From NCBI GenBank assembly GCA_014190515.1, contig BJGN01000002.1, positions 1 through 51,215 of the forward strand: a stretch of DNA of 51,215 nucleotides. The letters are read 5' to 3'. Shown piece by piece: positions 40,067 to 49,250 of this stretch. Source of the stretch: Bacteroidota bacterium. GTDB lineage: Bacteria > Bacteroidota > Bacteroidia > Chitinophagales > Saprospiraceae. Numbering within the stretch: the first letter of the stretch is position 1; every line of letters begins with the position of its first letter. A program made the position numbers and the translations under genes. Under the pieces are notes generated by a model. It searched no databases. It had not been told where the DNA came from and saw only the letters and a program-made list of their open reading frames with translations.

Positions 40067-42844
40067 ATGCGGAATCAACCAGAAAACATTCTTGACCTAG
40101 TCATTGAAAAACTAGGTAAACCATATAAAGATTTATCTTTTCTTTTACAGACATTCAAAGATGTCCTCATTGAAAATGGAGAAATCGATGTAGCAAGTAA
40201 GATACCTTTGTTACAGAACAAAATAGATGTTAGTACATTTCTAGACGACAAGGGGGTTCAACTATACTCTATATTATTTCAACTAGTTCATATTGTTGAA
40301 GTTAATGGTGCTGTTCAACAGCGACGAAAGGAAGAAAATCAAGATTTAAGTCAAGTCAGAGGCTTGTGGGCTTACCAAATTAAAAAAGTTAAACAATCTG
40401 GAATTGATGCTATTGCTATTGCATCGGCTTTAAAAAACACCAGGGTTGAACCCGTTTTGACGGCACATCCAACCGAAGCAAAACGAGCCACGGTTTTAGA
40501 ACACCACAGAGAATTGTACCTATTACTTGTAGAGAGGGAAAATACTATGTTTTCCAGTCAGGAATTGATGACAAATAAGGAGAAAATCAAGTCATCCTTA
40601 TATAGATTATGGAAAACAGGAGAAATTTATTTAGAGAAACCTGACGTTCCATCGGAAATAAGAAATGTTCTTCATTATTTTACCAACGTTTTCCCAGAAG
40701 TTTTACCTATTCTGGATAGACGACTTATTCAAGCCTGGGAGTTCCTGGGCTATAACAAAAAAGATTTATTTGAACACAAGGCTTTTCCCCAGATTACCTT
40801 TGGCAATTGGGTAGGTGGGGACAGGGATGGTCATCCCTTAGTTACCTCAAAAGTAACACACGAAACATTAAAACTACTGCGGCTCAATGCCTTTGTTGTG
40901 CTGAGAAGAACATTGACGCAACTTGTGAAACAACTAAGTTTTGCTTTAAATATTGAGGATGCACCCGATCATTTACAATGGAGAGTTGGTGAATTATTAT
41001 TGGAACTGGGAGAAAATGCCTACGAAGTTTATAACAGGAATAAAGGAGAAGCCTTCAGGCAATTCATAAGTTTAATCATTGAAAAACTACCTTTGGCTAC
41101 GGCAAGGGGACATGCCACCGCATTACAAGAAAGGAGTATTAGCTACAGATATTCCTTCGAATTAAAGAAAGATTTAGAATTATTACAATCTGCTCTTAAA
41201 GATTATGGAGCTATTTCGATTTCAGAAACAGAAATTCATGAAAGTATTCGTATGGTGGAAACTTTTGGTTTTCACCTAGCCAAATTAGATGTAAGACAAA
41301 ACAGTGCTTTTCACGATAAGGCCATTTCCCAATTGATTAATGCAACAGGGAAACCTGGTGACTGGTTTGTTCATGCGTCCGAAGAAGATAGATTGGCTTT
41401 TATTGAGGAGGAGCTGTCTTCTGGCAGGCCTTTCGTTAGAAATTTAAATGATTTAGCAGATGAAGCCAGAAATGTAATGGAAGTTTATTCGGTTATTTCT
41501 GAGCACGTTCAGCAATATGGAACGGAAGGAATAGGCTCATTAATAGTCAGCATGACCAGAAATGTTTCTGATTTGCTGGTTGTTTATATTTTGGCAAGAG
41601 AAGCAGGACTCACCCGATACACACCAGATGGAATGGTGTGTATGTTACCCGTCGTACCACTCCTTGAAACCATAGAAGATTTATCCAACGGGCCAGCTAT
41701 TTTGGCAGCCTTTTTATCCCACCCTGTTACCCTAAGAAGTCTGAAATATCAGGCCCAACAACAAGAAACACTTACTATTTCCCAGCAGGTAATGATAGGT
41801 TATAGTGATAGTAATAAAGATGGCGGACTATTATGCAGTCAATGGAATTTGCATAAAGCACAAATAAATCTTTCAAATACTGCAAATAAATTTGGTATAA
41901 AAATTAGATTTTTTCACGGAAAAGGAGGAACCATTAGCCGGGGTGCTGGTCCAACCCATTATTTTGTACAAGCTCTTCCCGGACATTCATTTAATGGCGA
42001 TATAAGATTAACGGAACAAGGAGAAACCATTGAACAAAAATATGCAAATAGAGTAAATGCGGTATATAATTTAGAAGTTTTAACAGCCAGTTCTCTTTCT
42101 CACAGCCTTCTTGGCACATTAAAAGAACCTTCAGGACATCCGTTAGCGGACATATTGGAATGGATGGCACAGGAAAGTCAGAACGTTTATACCCAACTGT
42201 TGAATGAACAGGGATTCATAACATTTTTCAGGCAGGCAACACCCATTGACGCCTTAGAACAAAGTAGAATTGGTTCCCGTCCATCCAGAAGAACGGGTGC
42301 TTACTCTTTAGCTGATTTAAGAGCCATTCCCTGGGTATTTGCCTGGTCACAAGCCAGATATAACATGACTTCATGGTATGGGATAGGTTCGACGTTAGAA
42401 AAGCTGAGAGAGGAACGTCCTAAAGATTATGAAAAATTCCAAATCGCGTTAAAGGATGATCCATTTATTCGATATTTTATTACCAATGTAGATACCAGTC
42501 TCGCTCGTTCTTCCATTCATATTATGAAAGAATATGCAGAATTAGTAGATAACAAGAATATCAGAAATAAATTTTCTCAATTATTTGAGAAAGAACTCTC
42601 TTTAACGGAGGCACATTTATCTTTTCTCCTTGATAAAACATTGGAGGAAAGAAGGCCAAGGCACTACTATTCTAATTTATTGAGGAATTCTCTAATAGAG
42701 GACTTGCACAGAAGTCAAATCAGGCTTTTAGAGGAATGGAGAATCCTTGTAAAAAGTGATGACAGTCAGCAATCAGATAAAACACTTGTTTCTCTTTTGC
42801 TAACTGTCAATGCTATTGCCAGTGCTACGGGACAAACCGGATAA
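40067..42844 (+). CDS. ppc: phosphoenolpyruvate carboxylase
   Basis: 925 residues, full length. Carboxylates PEP to oxaloacetate, replenishing the TCA cycle. H134 in VEPVLTAHPTEAKRATVL is the first catalytic motif. NWVGGDRDGHPLVT, FGFHLAKLDVRQNS and GYSDSNKDGG follow. The second catalytic His is in FFHGKGGTISRGAGPTHY. The C-terminus ends in NAIASATGQTG, the usual position of the family's conserved -NTG end. ATG at 40067. Convergent with pgk, only 5 bases apart. Anaplerotic CO2 fixation is often noted together with rhodopsin phototrophy in marine Bacteroidota, but no regulatory link is visible here. Confidence 0.96.
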   Translation: MRNQPENILDLVIEKLGKPYKDLSFLLQTFKDVLIENGEIDVASKIPLLQNKIDVSTFLDDKGVQLYSILFQLVHIVEVNGAVQQRRKEENQDLSQVRGLWAYQIKKVKQSGIDAIAIASALKNTRVEPVLTAHPTEAKRATVLEHHRELYLLLVERENTMFSSQELMTNKEKIKSSLYRLWKTGEIYLEKPDVPSEIRNVLHYFTNVFPEVLPILDRRLIQAWEFLGYNKKDLFEHKAFPQITFGNWVGGDRDGHPLVTSKVTHETLKLLRLNAFVVLRRTLTQLVKQLSFALNIEDAPDHLQWRVGELLLELGENAYEVYNRNKGEAFRQFISLIIEKLPLATARGHATALQERSISYRYSFELKKDLELLQSALKDYGAISISETEIHESIRMVETFGFHLAKLDVRQNSAFHDKAISQLINATGKPGDWFVHASEEDRLAFIEEELSSGRPFVRNLNDLADEARNVMEVYSVISEHVQQYGTEGIGSLIVSMTRNVSDLLVVYILAREAGLTRYTPDGMVCMLPVVPLLETIEDLSNGPAILAAFLSHPVTLRSLKYQAQQQETLTISQQVMIGYSDSNKDGGLLCSQWNLHKAQINLSNTANKFGIKIRFFHGKGGTISRGAGPTHYFVQALPGHSFNGDIRLTEQGETIEQKYANRVNAVYNLEVLTASSLSHSLLGTLKEPSGHPLADILEWMAQESQNVYTQLLNEQGFITFFRQATPIDALEQSRIGSRPSRRTGAYSLADLRAIPWVFAWSQARYNMTSWYGIGSTLEKLREERPKDYEKFQIALKDDPFIRYFITNVDTSLARSSIHIMKEYAELVDNKNIRNKFSQLFEKELSLTEAHLSFLLDKTLEERRPRHYYSNLLRNSLIEDLHRSQIRLLEEWRILVKSDDSQQSDKTLVSLLLTVNAIASATGQTG

Positions 42845-42849
42845 CAACT

Positions 42850-44055
42850 TTATTCACTAATGGCTTTAACGCCAGGTAAAACTTTTCCTTCCAGCATTTC
42901 AAGCAAAGCACCACCACCGGTTGAAACATAACTGACAGCGTCGGAAAGGCCAACTTGAGTAACCGCAGCAACAGAATCTCCGCCACCCACTAGAGAGTAG
43001 GCTCCATTTTGCGTTGCTTCAGCGACAGACTCCGCTATGGCTAAAGTACCTTTAGCGAAAGAAGACATTTCAAAAACACCCATAGGACCATTCCAAAGAA
43101 TAGTTTTTGCTGATTTGATGGTTGAAACAAAAGTTTCCACTGCTTTTGGACCTATATCTAATCCTAGCCAACCCTCTGGAATATTATCAGAAGATACTTC
43201 TATTTTTTCAGCATCGTTACTAAAGGTATTGGCAGCGATAACATCAACAGGCAGAAGTAAATTCACACTTTTTGATTTTGCCTTCTCCATTAATTGAAGA
43301 GCAAGATCGAGTCTGTCTAATTCAACGAGTGAATTCCCAATTTGCCCTCCTTTGGCTTTTATAAAAGTAAAAGCCATACCACCTCCGATAATTAAGTTAT
43401 CCACCTGATCCAACATTTTATCAAGCAGCAACATTTTATCAGAAACCTTTGCCCCACCAATAATGGCAGTAAATGGTTTTTCAGGACTTTCAATAATATG
43501 GCGGGCATTTTCAATTTCAGCCTTCATCAGAAAACCAAAACCCTTGTTACCGGCAGCAAAAAAATTAGCTACCAAAGTTGTTGAGGCATGTGCTCTATGA
43601 GCGGTACCGAAGGCATCATTGATATAAACATCAGCTAACGAAGCTAATATACCAGCCATTTCTTTATCACCTTTTTCCTCACCTGGATAAAAGCGGGTAT
43701 TCTCCAAAAGAATTACCTCCCCAGGTTTTAGTGCATTACAAGCATTAACTGCTTCCGATCCTATACAATCAGATATAAAAGAAACTGGTCTGTTTAAAAT
43801 TGCTGATAAGTAGGACGTTAAATGATTTAATGTAAATTTTGCAACATTTAATTCCCCATTTTCCAATTTTTTTTGTTGGGGACGACCTAAATGAGAACAT
43901 AAAATTAAAGCCCCACCATTTTCTAAAATATAATTTAGGGTAGGCAGCGAAGCTTTGATTCTATTATCATCAGTGATTTGGAAAGTACTGGAAAGAGGGA
44001 CATTAAAGTCCACTCTTACCAGTACTTTTTTATTTTTAAAATCTATATTCTCCAT
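42850..44055 (-). CDS. pgk: phosphoglycerate kinase
   Basis: 401 residues. Interconverts 1,3-bisphosphoglycerate and 3-phosphoglycerate with ADP/ATP in glycolysis and gluconeogenesis. Motifs: VLVRVDFNVPLS (10-21), SHLGRP, LLENTRFYPGEEKGD, INDAFGTAHRAHAST, AIIGGAKVSDKM, and LWNGPMGVFEM, with GGGDSVAAV and TGGGALLEMLEGK at the C-terminus. 15 bases follow the gap stop, so gap-pgk is an operon. Intact and of normal size. Confidence 0.97.
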   Translation of the reverse strand: MENIDFKNKKVLVRVDFNVPLSSTFQITDDNRIKASLPTLNYILENGGALILCSHLGRPQQKKLENGELNVAKFTLNHLTSYLSAILNRPVSFISDCIGSEAVNACNALKPGEVILLENTRFYPGEEKGDKEMAGILASLADVYINDAFGTAHRAHASTTLVANFFAAGNKGFGFLMKAEIENARHIIESPEKPFTAIIGGAKVSDKMLLLDKMLDQVDNLIIGGGMAFTFIKAKGGQIGNSLVELDRLDLALQLMEKAKSKSVNLLLPVDVIAANTFSNDAEKIEVSSDNIPEGWLGLDIGPKAVETFVSTIKSAKTILWNGPMGVFEMSSFAKGTLAIAESVAEATQNGAYSLVGGGDSVAAVTQVGLSDAVSYVSTGGGALLEMLEGKVLPGVKAISE

Positions 44056-44070
44056 AAGAACTCCAAAAAA

Positions 44071-45090
<1,020 letters not shown>

Positions 45091-45135
45091 TTACTTAGTG
45101 TAAAAATGGCATTAACTATAATTTGAAAATCGCTG

Positions 45136-45143
45136 CAAAAATA
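45136..45143 (-). promoter_or_regulatory. -7 box for gap-pgk
   Basis: Minus strand TATTTTTG, an exact TAnnTTTG, 78 bases before the gap ATG. No TTG at proper spacing. The rest of 45058-45273 shows no other feature. Confidence 0.35.
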
Positions 45144-45273
45144 CATAAAAACTACTTACAGGATATTTTTTTGTCCAAATAAGTTGAATTATATATAATT
45201 AACCATGAAAAGTGACAAGGATGTGTAGTCAAAATTTTATAAATATTTATTTTATAAAAAAATGGCCAAAAAA

Positions 45274-45304
45274 TTGGAAGAGTAGGAATAGCTTATTACA
45301 TTTG
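45274..45304 (+). promoter_or_regulatory. tRNA-Glu promoter, TTG-N20-TAnnTTTG
   Basis: TTG at 45274-45276, a 20-base spacer, TACATTTG at 45297-45304. The full two-box Bacteroidota consensus lies 41 bases before the first tRNA. No comparable box lies between the two tRNA copies, so they are probably one transcript. Confidence 0.75.
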
Positions 45305-45345
45305 CATTCCTTTAGAAAAAATCTTTATTGAAAGTTTTTCACAAA

Positions 45346-45417
45346 GGCCCGTTCGTCTAGGGGTTAGGACGCAGGATTTTCATTCCTGTAACACGGGTTC
45401 GATTCCCGTACGGGCTA
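45346..45417 (+). tRNA. tRNA-Glu(UUC), copy 1
   Basis: 72 nt cloverleaf. Acceptor GGCCCGT pairs with ACGGGCT (first pair G.U). D-arm GTCT...GGAC; anticodon stem CAGGA/TCCTG with loop TTTTCAT, anticodon TTC. T-arm ACGGG-TTCGATT-CCCGT, discriminator A. CCA is not encoded (TACA follows), so the cca enzyme is needed. Identical to copy 2. Confidence 0.95.
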
Positions 45418-45441
45418 CAGACAATACAATCCAACACGAAC

Positions 45442-45513
45442 GGCCCGTTCGTCTAGGGGTTAGGACGCAGGATTTTCATTCCTGTAACACGGGTTCGATT
45501 CCCGTACGGGCTA
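45442..45513 (+). tRNA. tRNA-Glu(UUC), copy 2
   Basis: Base-for-base identical to copy 1 with a 96-base period and a 24-base spacer. Followed 7 bases later by a rho-independent hairpin. Confidence 0.95.
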
Positions 45514-45520
45514 CAAACAA

Positions 45521-45557
45521 AAAAGCGGCTGTTTTTATCAAACAGTCGCTTTTTTTA
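45521..45557. terminator. bidirectional terminator between tRNA-Glu pair and zinc-ribbon gene
   Basis: AAAAGCGGCTGTTT (45521-45534) pairs with AAACAGTCGCTTTT (45540-45553) with one G.T wobble and a 5-base loop. T7 follows on the plus strand and a run of A before the stem gives T6 on the minus strand. Confidence 0.85.
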
Positions 45558-45827
45558 TTAAAAATCAAATAGGTCTTCCAGGAAACTTTCCTTTTTCTTC
45601 TTCCCATAATATGGGTCTTTGTAATCTCTTTGCTCGTTCTCCCTATACCTACTTTTTTCATCAGGTATCCTACTTCCTTGACTTTGACTTGTAGGGGATG
45701 ATCTTTCGATAATTTTATCAAGCTCTCCCCTATCTAACCAAACGCCTCGGCATTTAGGACAATAATCAATTTCAACTCCTAGTCGATCGGACATTACTAG
45801 GAATTCGTCGCATGATGGACATTTCAT
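45558..45827 (-). CDS. TFIIB-type zinc-ribbon protein
   Basis: 89 residues. The N-terminal zf-TFIIB ribbon has C3-x2-C6 (MKCPSC) and C23-x2-C26 (YCPKCRGVWLDRGELDKI). The GVWLDxGEL phrase is the hallmark of this small bacterial family. The rest is polar and charged, ending in an acidic aromatic tail (SFLEDLFDF). Molecular role is unknown; zinc binding is expected. 56 bases after the Gfo/Idh/MocA gene, before a shared terminator. Confidence 0.9.
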   Translation of the reverse strand: MKCPSCDEFLVMSDRLGVEIDYCPKCRGVWLDRGELDKIIERSSPTSQSQGSRIPDEKSRYRENEQRDYKDPYYGKKKKESFLEDLFDF

Positions 45828-45883
45828 ATTTACTATATTTAATTTTCTTTACAAAGAAACCCCTTACTGGTTTAATAGTTTTA

Positions 45884-47290
45884 CTATAATTTATAGAACT
45901 GTTCCCAATTTTTCCTTGGAGGGGGTCCTGTGAGTAACTGGTTAGCTGTGCCATGATTCGTAATCACTTTTTTGTTAATATCGAATTCTAATCTGGCATT
46001 GACCCTTTGTGCAACTACCCCTAAGGCCATTACCTGACACAAGGGACCTGCTATTTTAAAAGATGACCTACAAGATTCTTCACCTTTACAAGCCCTAACA
46101 AAATTCAAGAAATGATTAGACGGACTAACTGGAACTTCGGGCAGGCTCGATGCCATATCTTTAGCTTTATCTTCTGGAATAATTACTAAAGGAGCACTAT
46201 GAGATCCACCCTTGAACACAAGATCCTTACCATAAATAACCTTACCCGGATACCTTTTTGTGTTTACATTTCCAGCTGTAGGTGGAGGAATATCTTTTGC
46301 TCTAACAGGTTCACCGTAGTAATCGGGATGAGTAGGCTGATTGTTAAAACCTTCATACCAACTTAATTCGAGCGCTGGCAAATTATTCCTTTTTGGAAAT
46401 TTAAAAACCAAGGTTGATTCCTGAGGAAAAATAAAAGGAGAATGTCCTTGCATAAAGGAAGGATTTACCTCATTTGGCAATCCTAATTTTAAAAATTCAT
46501 GGGCAGTATCAATCAAGTGAGCACCCCAATCGCCTAATGCGCCATTACCAAATTCAAACCACGACCTCCAATCGCCATTAATGTATCCCTTATTATAAGA
46601 TTTAAAAGAAGATGTAGCGAGCCATGCATCCCAATCGAGAGATTCAGGAACAGGCTGTTCAGGCAAAAAATCTGAAACTTTCATACCGTGCCATCTTCTT
46701 CCATTATTCATAAAAGCGGTAATACGAGTCACATCCTTAATGATGCCAGCCTCTGTCCATGCCTTAAATTGGAAATAATTTTCATCGGAATGACCTTGAT
46801 TACCCATTTGACAAGCTACCTTATATTTTTTTTCAGCTCTCATCATAAGCTCAACTTCCTGAAAAGTATGAGCCATTGGTTTCTCTACATATACATGTTT
46901 ACCCTCTGACATGGCCAGCATTGAGATAGGAAAATGCGAGAAATCAGGGACACCGGCAGTAATGGCATCGAACTGATTTCCCATCTTATCAAATAGGACC
47001 CTGAAATCTTGAAATTGCGGAACATTAGGAAAAAGTTTAATCATTGGTAGTGTGTGGGGTGCCCCCATGTCAGTGTCACAAAGAGCAACAATATTCACCA
47101 GGCCAGTTCCATGTAATTTTTTAATAATATCTGCACCCCTATTTCCAATACCAATACAAGCCAAATTTATTTTCTCGCTGGGGGGAATATGACCCCATTT
47201 TTTCCCTAAAAGAAAAGAGGGAATAATGGATAATCCAGAAACAACAGTGAAAGCTCCCCCACTTTTTTTTAAAAAATCTCGTCTTATCAT
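45884..47290 (-). CDS. Tat-exported Gfo/Idh/MocA family oxidoreductase
   Basis: 468 residues. The N-terminus [19 protein letters not shown] is a twin-arginine signal. The NAD(P) fold follows ([19 protein letters not shown]), with VEKPMAHT the typical EKP motif near residue 133 and a C-terminal beta-sheet domain ([27 protein letters not shown]). Members act on sugars and derivatives with tightly bound cofactor, which fits export by Tat. GDWGAH and the LELSWYEGF stretch mark the Bacteroidota/Planctomycetes secreted clade. Substrate is unknown. First gene of a pair with the zinc ribbon; 77 bases downstream of the nitroreductase. Confidence 0.9.
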   Translation of the reverse strand: MIRRDFLKKSGGAFTVVSGLSIIPSFLLGKKWGHIPPSEKINLACIGIGNRGADIIKKLHGTGLVNIVALCDTDMGAPHTLPMIKLFPNVPQFQDFRVLFDKMGNQFDAITAGVPDFSHFPISMLAMSEGKHVYVEKPMAHTFQEVELMMRAEKKYKVACQMGNQGHSDENYFQFKAWTEAGIIKDVTRITAFMNNGRRWHGMKVSDFLPEQPVPESLDWDAWLATSSFKSYNKGYINGDWRSWFEFGNGALGDWGAHLIDTAHEFLKLGLPNEVNPSFMQGHSPFIFPQESTLVFKFPKRNNLPALELSWYEGFNNQPTHPDYYGEPVRAKDIPPPTAGNVNTKRYPGKVIYGKDLVFKGGSHSAPLVIIPEDKAKDMASSLPEVPVSPSNHFLNFVRACKGEESCRSSFKIAGPLCQVMALGVVAQRVNARLEFDINKKVITNHGTANQLLTGPPPRKNWEQFYKL

Positions 47291-47367
47291 TTTGATATAT
47301 TACGTTAAAGACGTTAATATACAAAAAAGCAAAGAAATTTAAAACAAGAATATGCCCAAATAAAGGG

Positions 47368-48090
47368 TTATTTTACAAATACAACCTCATCAAAGGGTAC
47401 TCTATGGCGTTCACCCCAGATTCCCTTTTCAGTACCTTTTCCAACAGCAACAACCATATTAATTTCCGCTATTCGGGGTAAATTCAGCGCTTTTCGAACT
47501 CGAACTTCGTCGAAACCTTCCATTGGACAGGTATGATACCCCTCTGCAGCTATGGATAACATAAAAGTTTGTGCGGCAAGCGCACATGATTTTTGAACAA
47601 TGATGCGCTGTTGTGCTGAACCTCCCATTCTAACAAAGGGTTTAGTTATGCTCATAAAAAAAGAAATACTCTTTCTTAAAAAGGAATAGATACCAAGAAA
47701 ATCGTAGCCATAAGCAATGGGAAGCAACTTTTCATAATACTGAATCATTCGTTTTTGATACTTATCTGGTTCGCCAACCACTTGTCTTTTAATCATGTCT
47801 GCATTCCATTTTGCTCTTTCCTTCCACAAATCTCTTCTTGTAACAAAAACCACTAAGTGTTTAGCTGATTTTGCTGCATATTGATCAAGACACAAGGGTT
47901 GAAACCTCTTTTTTTCCTCTTCAGAACGAATCCAAAAAAAAGACCATAATTGCATATTGCTTGAATTAGGAGACAAAATTGCTCTTTCCAAACTCCTTTT
48001 AATCACCTCATCAGGTACTTCTACTTCAGGGTCAAAACTTCTATTTGACCTTCGCAATTTTACAATCTCCTCAAATTCAGAACCCAACAT
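47368..48090 (-). CDS. nitroreductase family FMN protein
   Basis: 240 residues. The nitroreductase fold starts with the signature RRSNRSFDPEVEVPDEVI (13-30), then AILSPNSSNMQLWSFFWI (FMN contact). The C-terminal part has KSCALAAQTFMLSIAAEGYHTCPMEGFD and VAVGKG. A longer middle segment (residues about 105-165, YEKLLPIAYGYDFLGIYSFL) separates these. Reduces flavin, quinone or nitro substrates with NAD(P)H; true substrate not readable. 19 bases after the FNR gene, so likely co-transcribed with it. Confidence 0.88.
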   Translation of the reverse strand: MLGSEFEEIVKLRRSNRSFDPEVEVPDEVIKRSLERAILSPNSSNMQLWSFFWIRSEEEKKRFQPLCLDQYAAKSAKHLVVFVTRRDLWKERAKWNADMIKRQVVGEPDKYQKRMIQYYEKLLPIAYGYDFLGIYSFLRKSISFFMSITKPFVRMGGSAQQRIIVQKSCALAAQTFMLSIAAEGYHTCPMEGFDEVRVRKALNLPRIAEINMVVAVGKGTEKGIWGERHRVPFDEVVFVK

Positions 48091-48109
48091 AGACTAATTA
48101 TTTTACTGA

Positions 48110-49114
48110 TTAAAATGATTCTACCCCATTTACTGTGGTATATTTAAAACTAATTTTTTTATCGGGAAAAACTATTTTAAAAGCAGATTGGCACATTAAG
48201 GTTGCTTCATGAAAACCACATAAAATAAGCTTTAGTTTACCAGGATAAACATTTATATCGCCAATGGCAAAGATGCCAGGAATATTGGTAGAGTAATCGA
48301 AAGTATTTACTTCTATTGCATTTTTGTCAATCTGAAGACCCCAATCGGCCATAGGACCCAATTTGGGGGACAATCCGAAGAGAGGTATGAAATGATCTGT
48401 TTCCTGATGAAAAACTCCTTTTGATTTACTTTCTATCTGTACAGCATCTAAAGCACCGTTACCCCTTAATCCTATAATCTGCGCATCAGTCAATAAATTT
48501 AATTTCCCCGTTTGAGCCAGATGAAAAACTTTTTCAACAGAATCGAGTGCACCTCTAAAATCATTTCTCCTATGAATTAAAGAAACCTCCTTAGCTACAT
48601 CGGTAAGAAAAATACTCCAATCCAGGGCAGAATCTCCTCCACCCGCAATAACCACTCTTTTATCTCTATAAAATTCAGGATCTCTAATTATATACTCAAC
48701 CCCTTTATCTTCATACGATTCAAGATTTTCCAATGGTGGTTTTCTTGGTTCAAAACAACCTAAACCACCAGCGATGGCAATGACGGGAGCTTTAATTTGG
48801 GTCCCTTTATTAGTAGTTAGTATGAACGAGCCGTCGTCTTGTTTTTCCAGACTTTCTGCTCTTTCACCTAGCGTAAATCCAGGACTAAACGGAGCGATTT
48901 GCTCTAATAATTTGTCAATCAAATCACCCGCTAATACAGAGGGATAACCGGGGATATCATAGATTGGTTTTTTGGGATAGATTTCCGTCAATTGACCGCC
49001 CGCCATTGGTAGAGCATCTATCAGATGACACCTCATTTTTAATAAACCAGCTTCAAAAACGGTAAAAAGGCCAACGGGACCAGCTCCAATAATGAGTAAA
49101 TCAGTATGAATCAT
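48110..49114 (-). CDS. thioredoxin-reductase-like ferredoxin-NADP+ reductase
   Basis: 334 residues. FAD fold IIGAGPVGLFTVFEAGL (8-24), then GGQLTEIYPKKPIYDIPGYP. NADP fold VVIAGGGDSALDWSIFL, and the C-terminal IFAIGDINVYPGKLKLILCGFHEA. The thioredoxin reductase CxxC pair is absent, and the YPKKPIYDIPGYP stretch with the extended tail are typical of the TrxR-type FNR found in Bacteroidota, Firmicutes and Chlorobi. It would supply or draw electrons for ferredoxin or flavodoxin. A TAnnTTTG-like box (49135-49142, minus) lies 20 bases upstream. Upstream of the nitroreductase. Confidence 0.9.
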   Translation of the reverse strand: MIHTDLLIIGAGPVGLFTVFEAGLLKMRCHLIDALPMAGGQLTEIYPKKPIYDIPGYPSVLAGDLIDKLLEQIAPFSPGFTLGERAESLEKQDDGSFILTTNKGTQIKAPVIAIAGGLGCFEPRKPPLENLESYEDKGVEYIIRDPEFYRDKRVVIAGGGDSALDWSIFLTDVAKEVSLIHRRNDFRGALDSVEKVFHLAQTGKLNLLTDAQIIGLRGNGALDAVQIESKSKGVFHQETDHFIPLFGLSPKLGPMADWGLQIDKNAIEVNTFDYSTNIPGIFAIGDINVYPGKLKLILCGFHEATLMCQSAFKIVFPDKKISFKYTTVNGVESF

Positions 49115-49134
49115 CTGTTTTTTTTATTTGAGCG

Positions 49135-49142
49135 CAAAAATA
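49135..49142 (-). promoter_or_regulatory. -7 box for FNR-nitroreductase unit
   Basis: Minus strand TATTTTTG, exact TAnnTTTG, 20 bases before the ATG at 49114. No TTG at the expected distance. Confidence 0.38.
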
Positions 49143-49250
49143 AGGGCAATTAGTTTAGAAAGAAACGAATTACCTTGTTTTTTAATAATAAATAGCAAGA
49201 GACGGCTAACCCAATCTCTTGCTATCAATATTATTAAAGAAATAAAAGAA

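Noticed and set aside
45476-45721. minus-strand ORF overlapping tRNA-Glu
   Set aside because: Its C-terminus (VARTGIEPV) is the translated antisense of a tRNA, a known artefact; the real gene in this region is the zinc ribbon in another frame.
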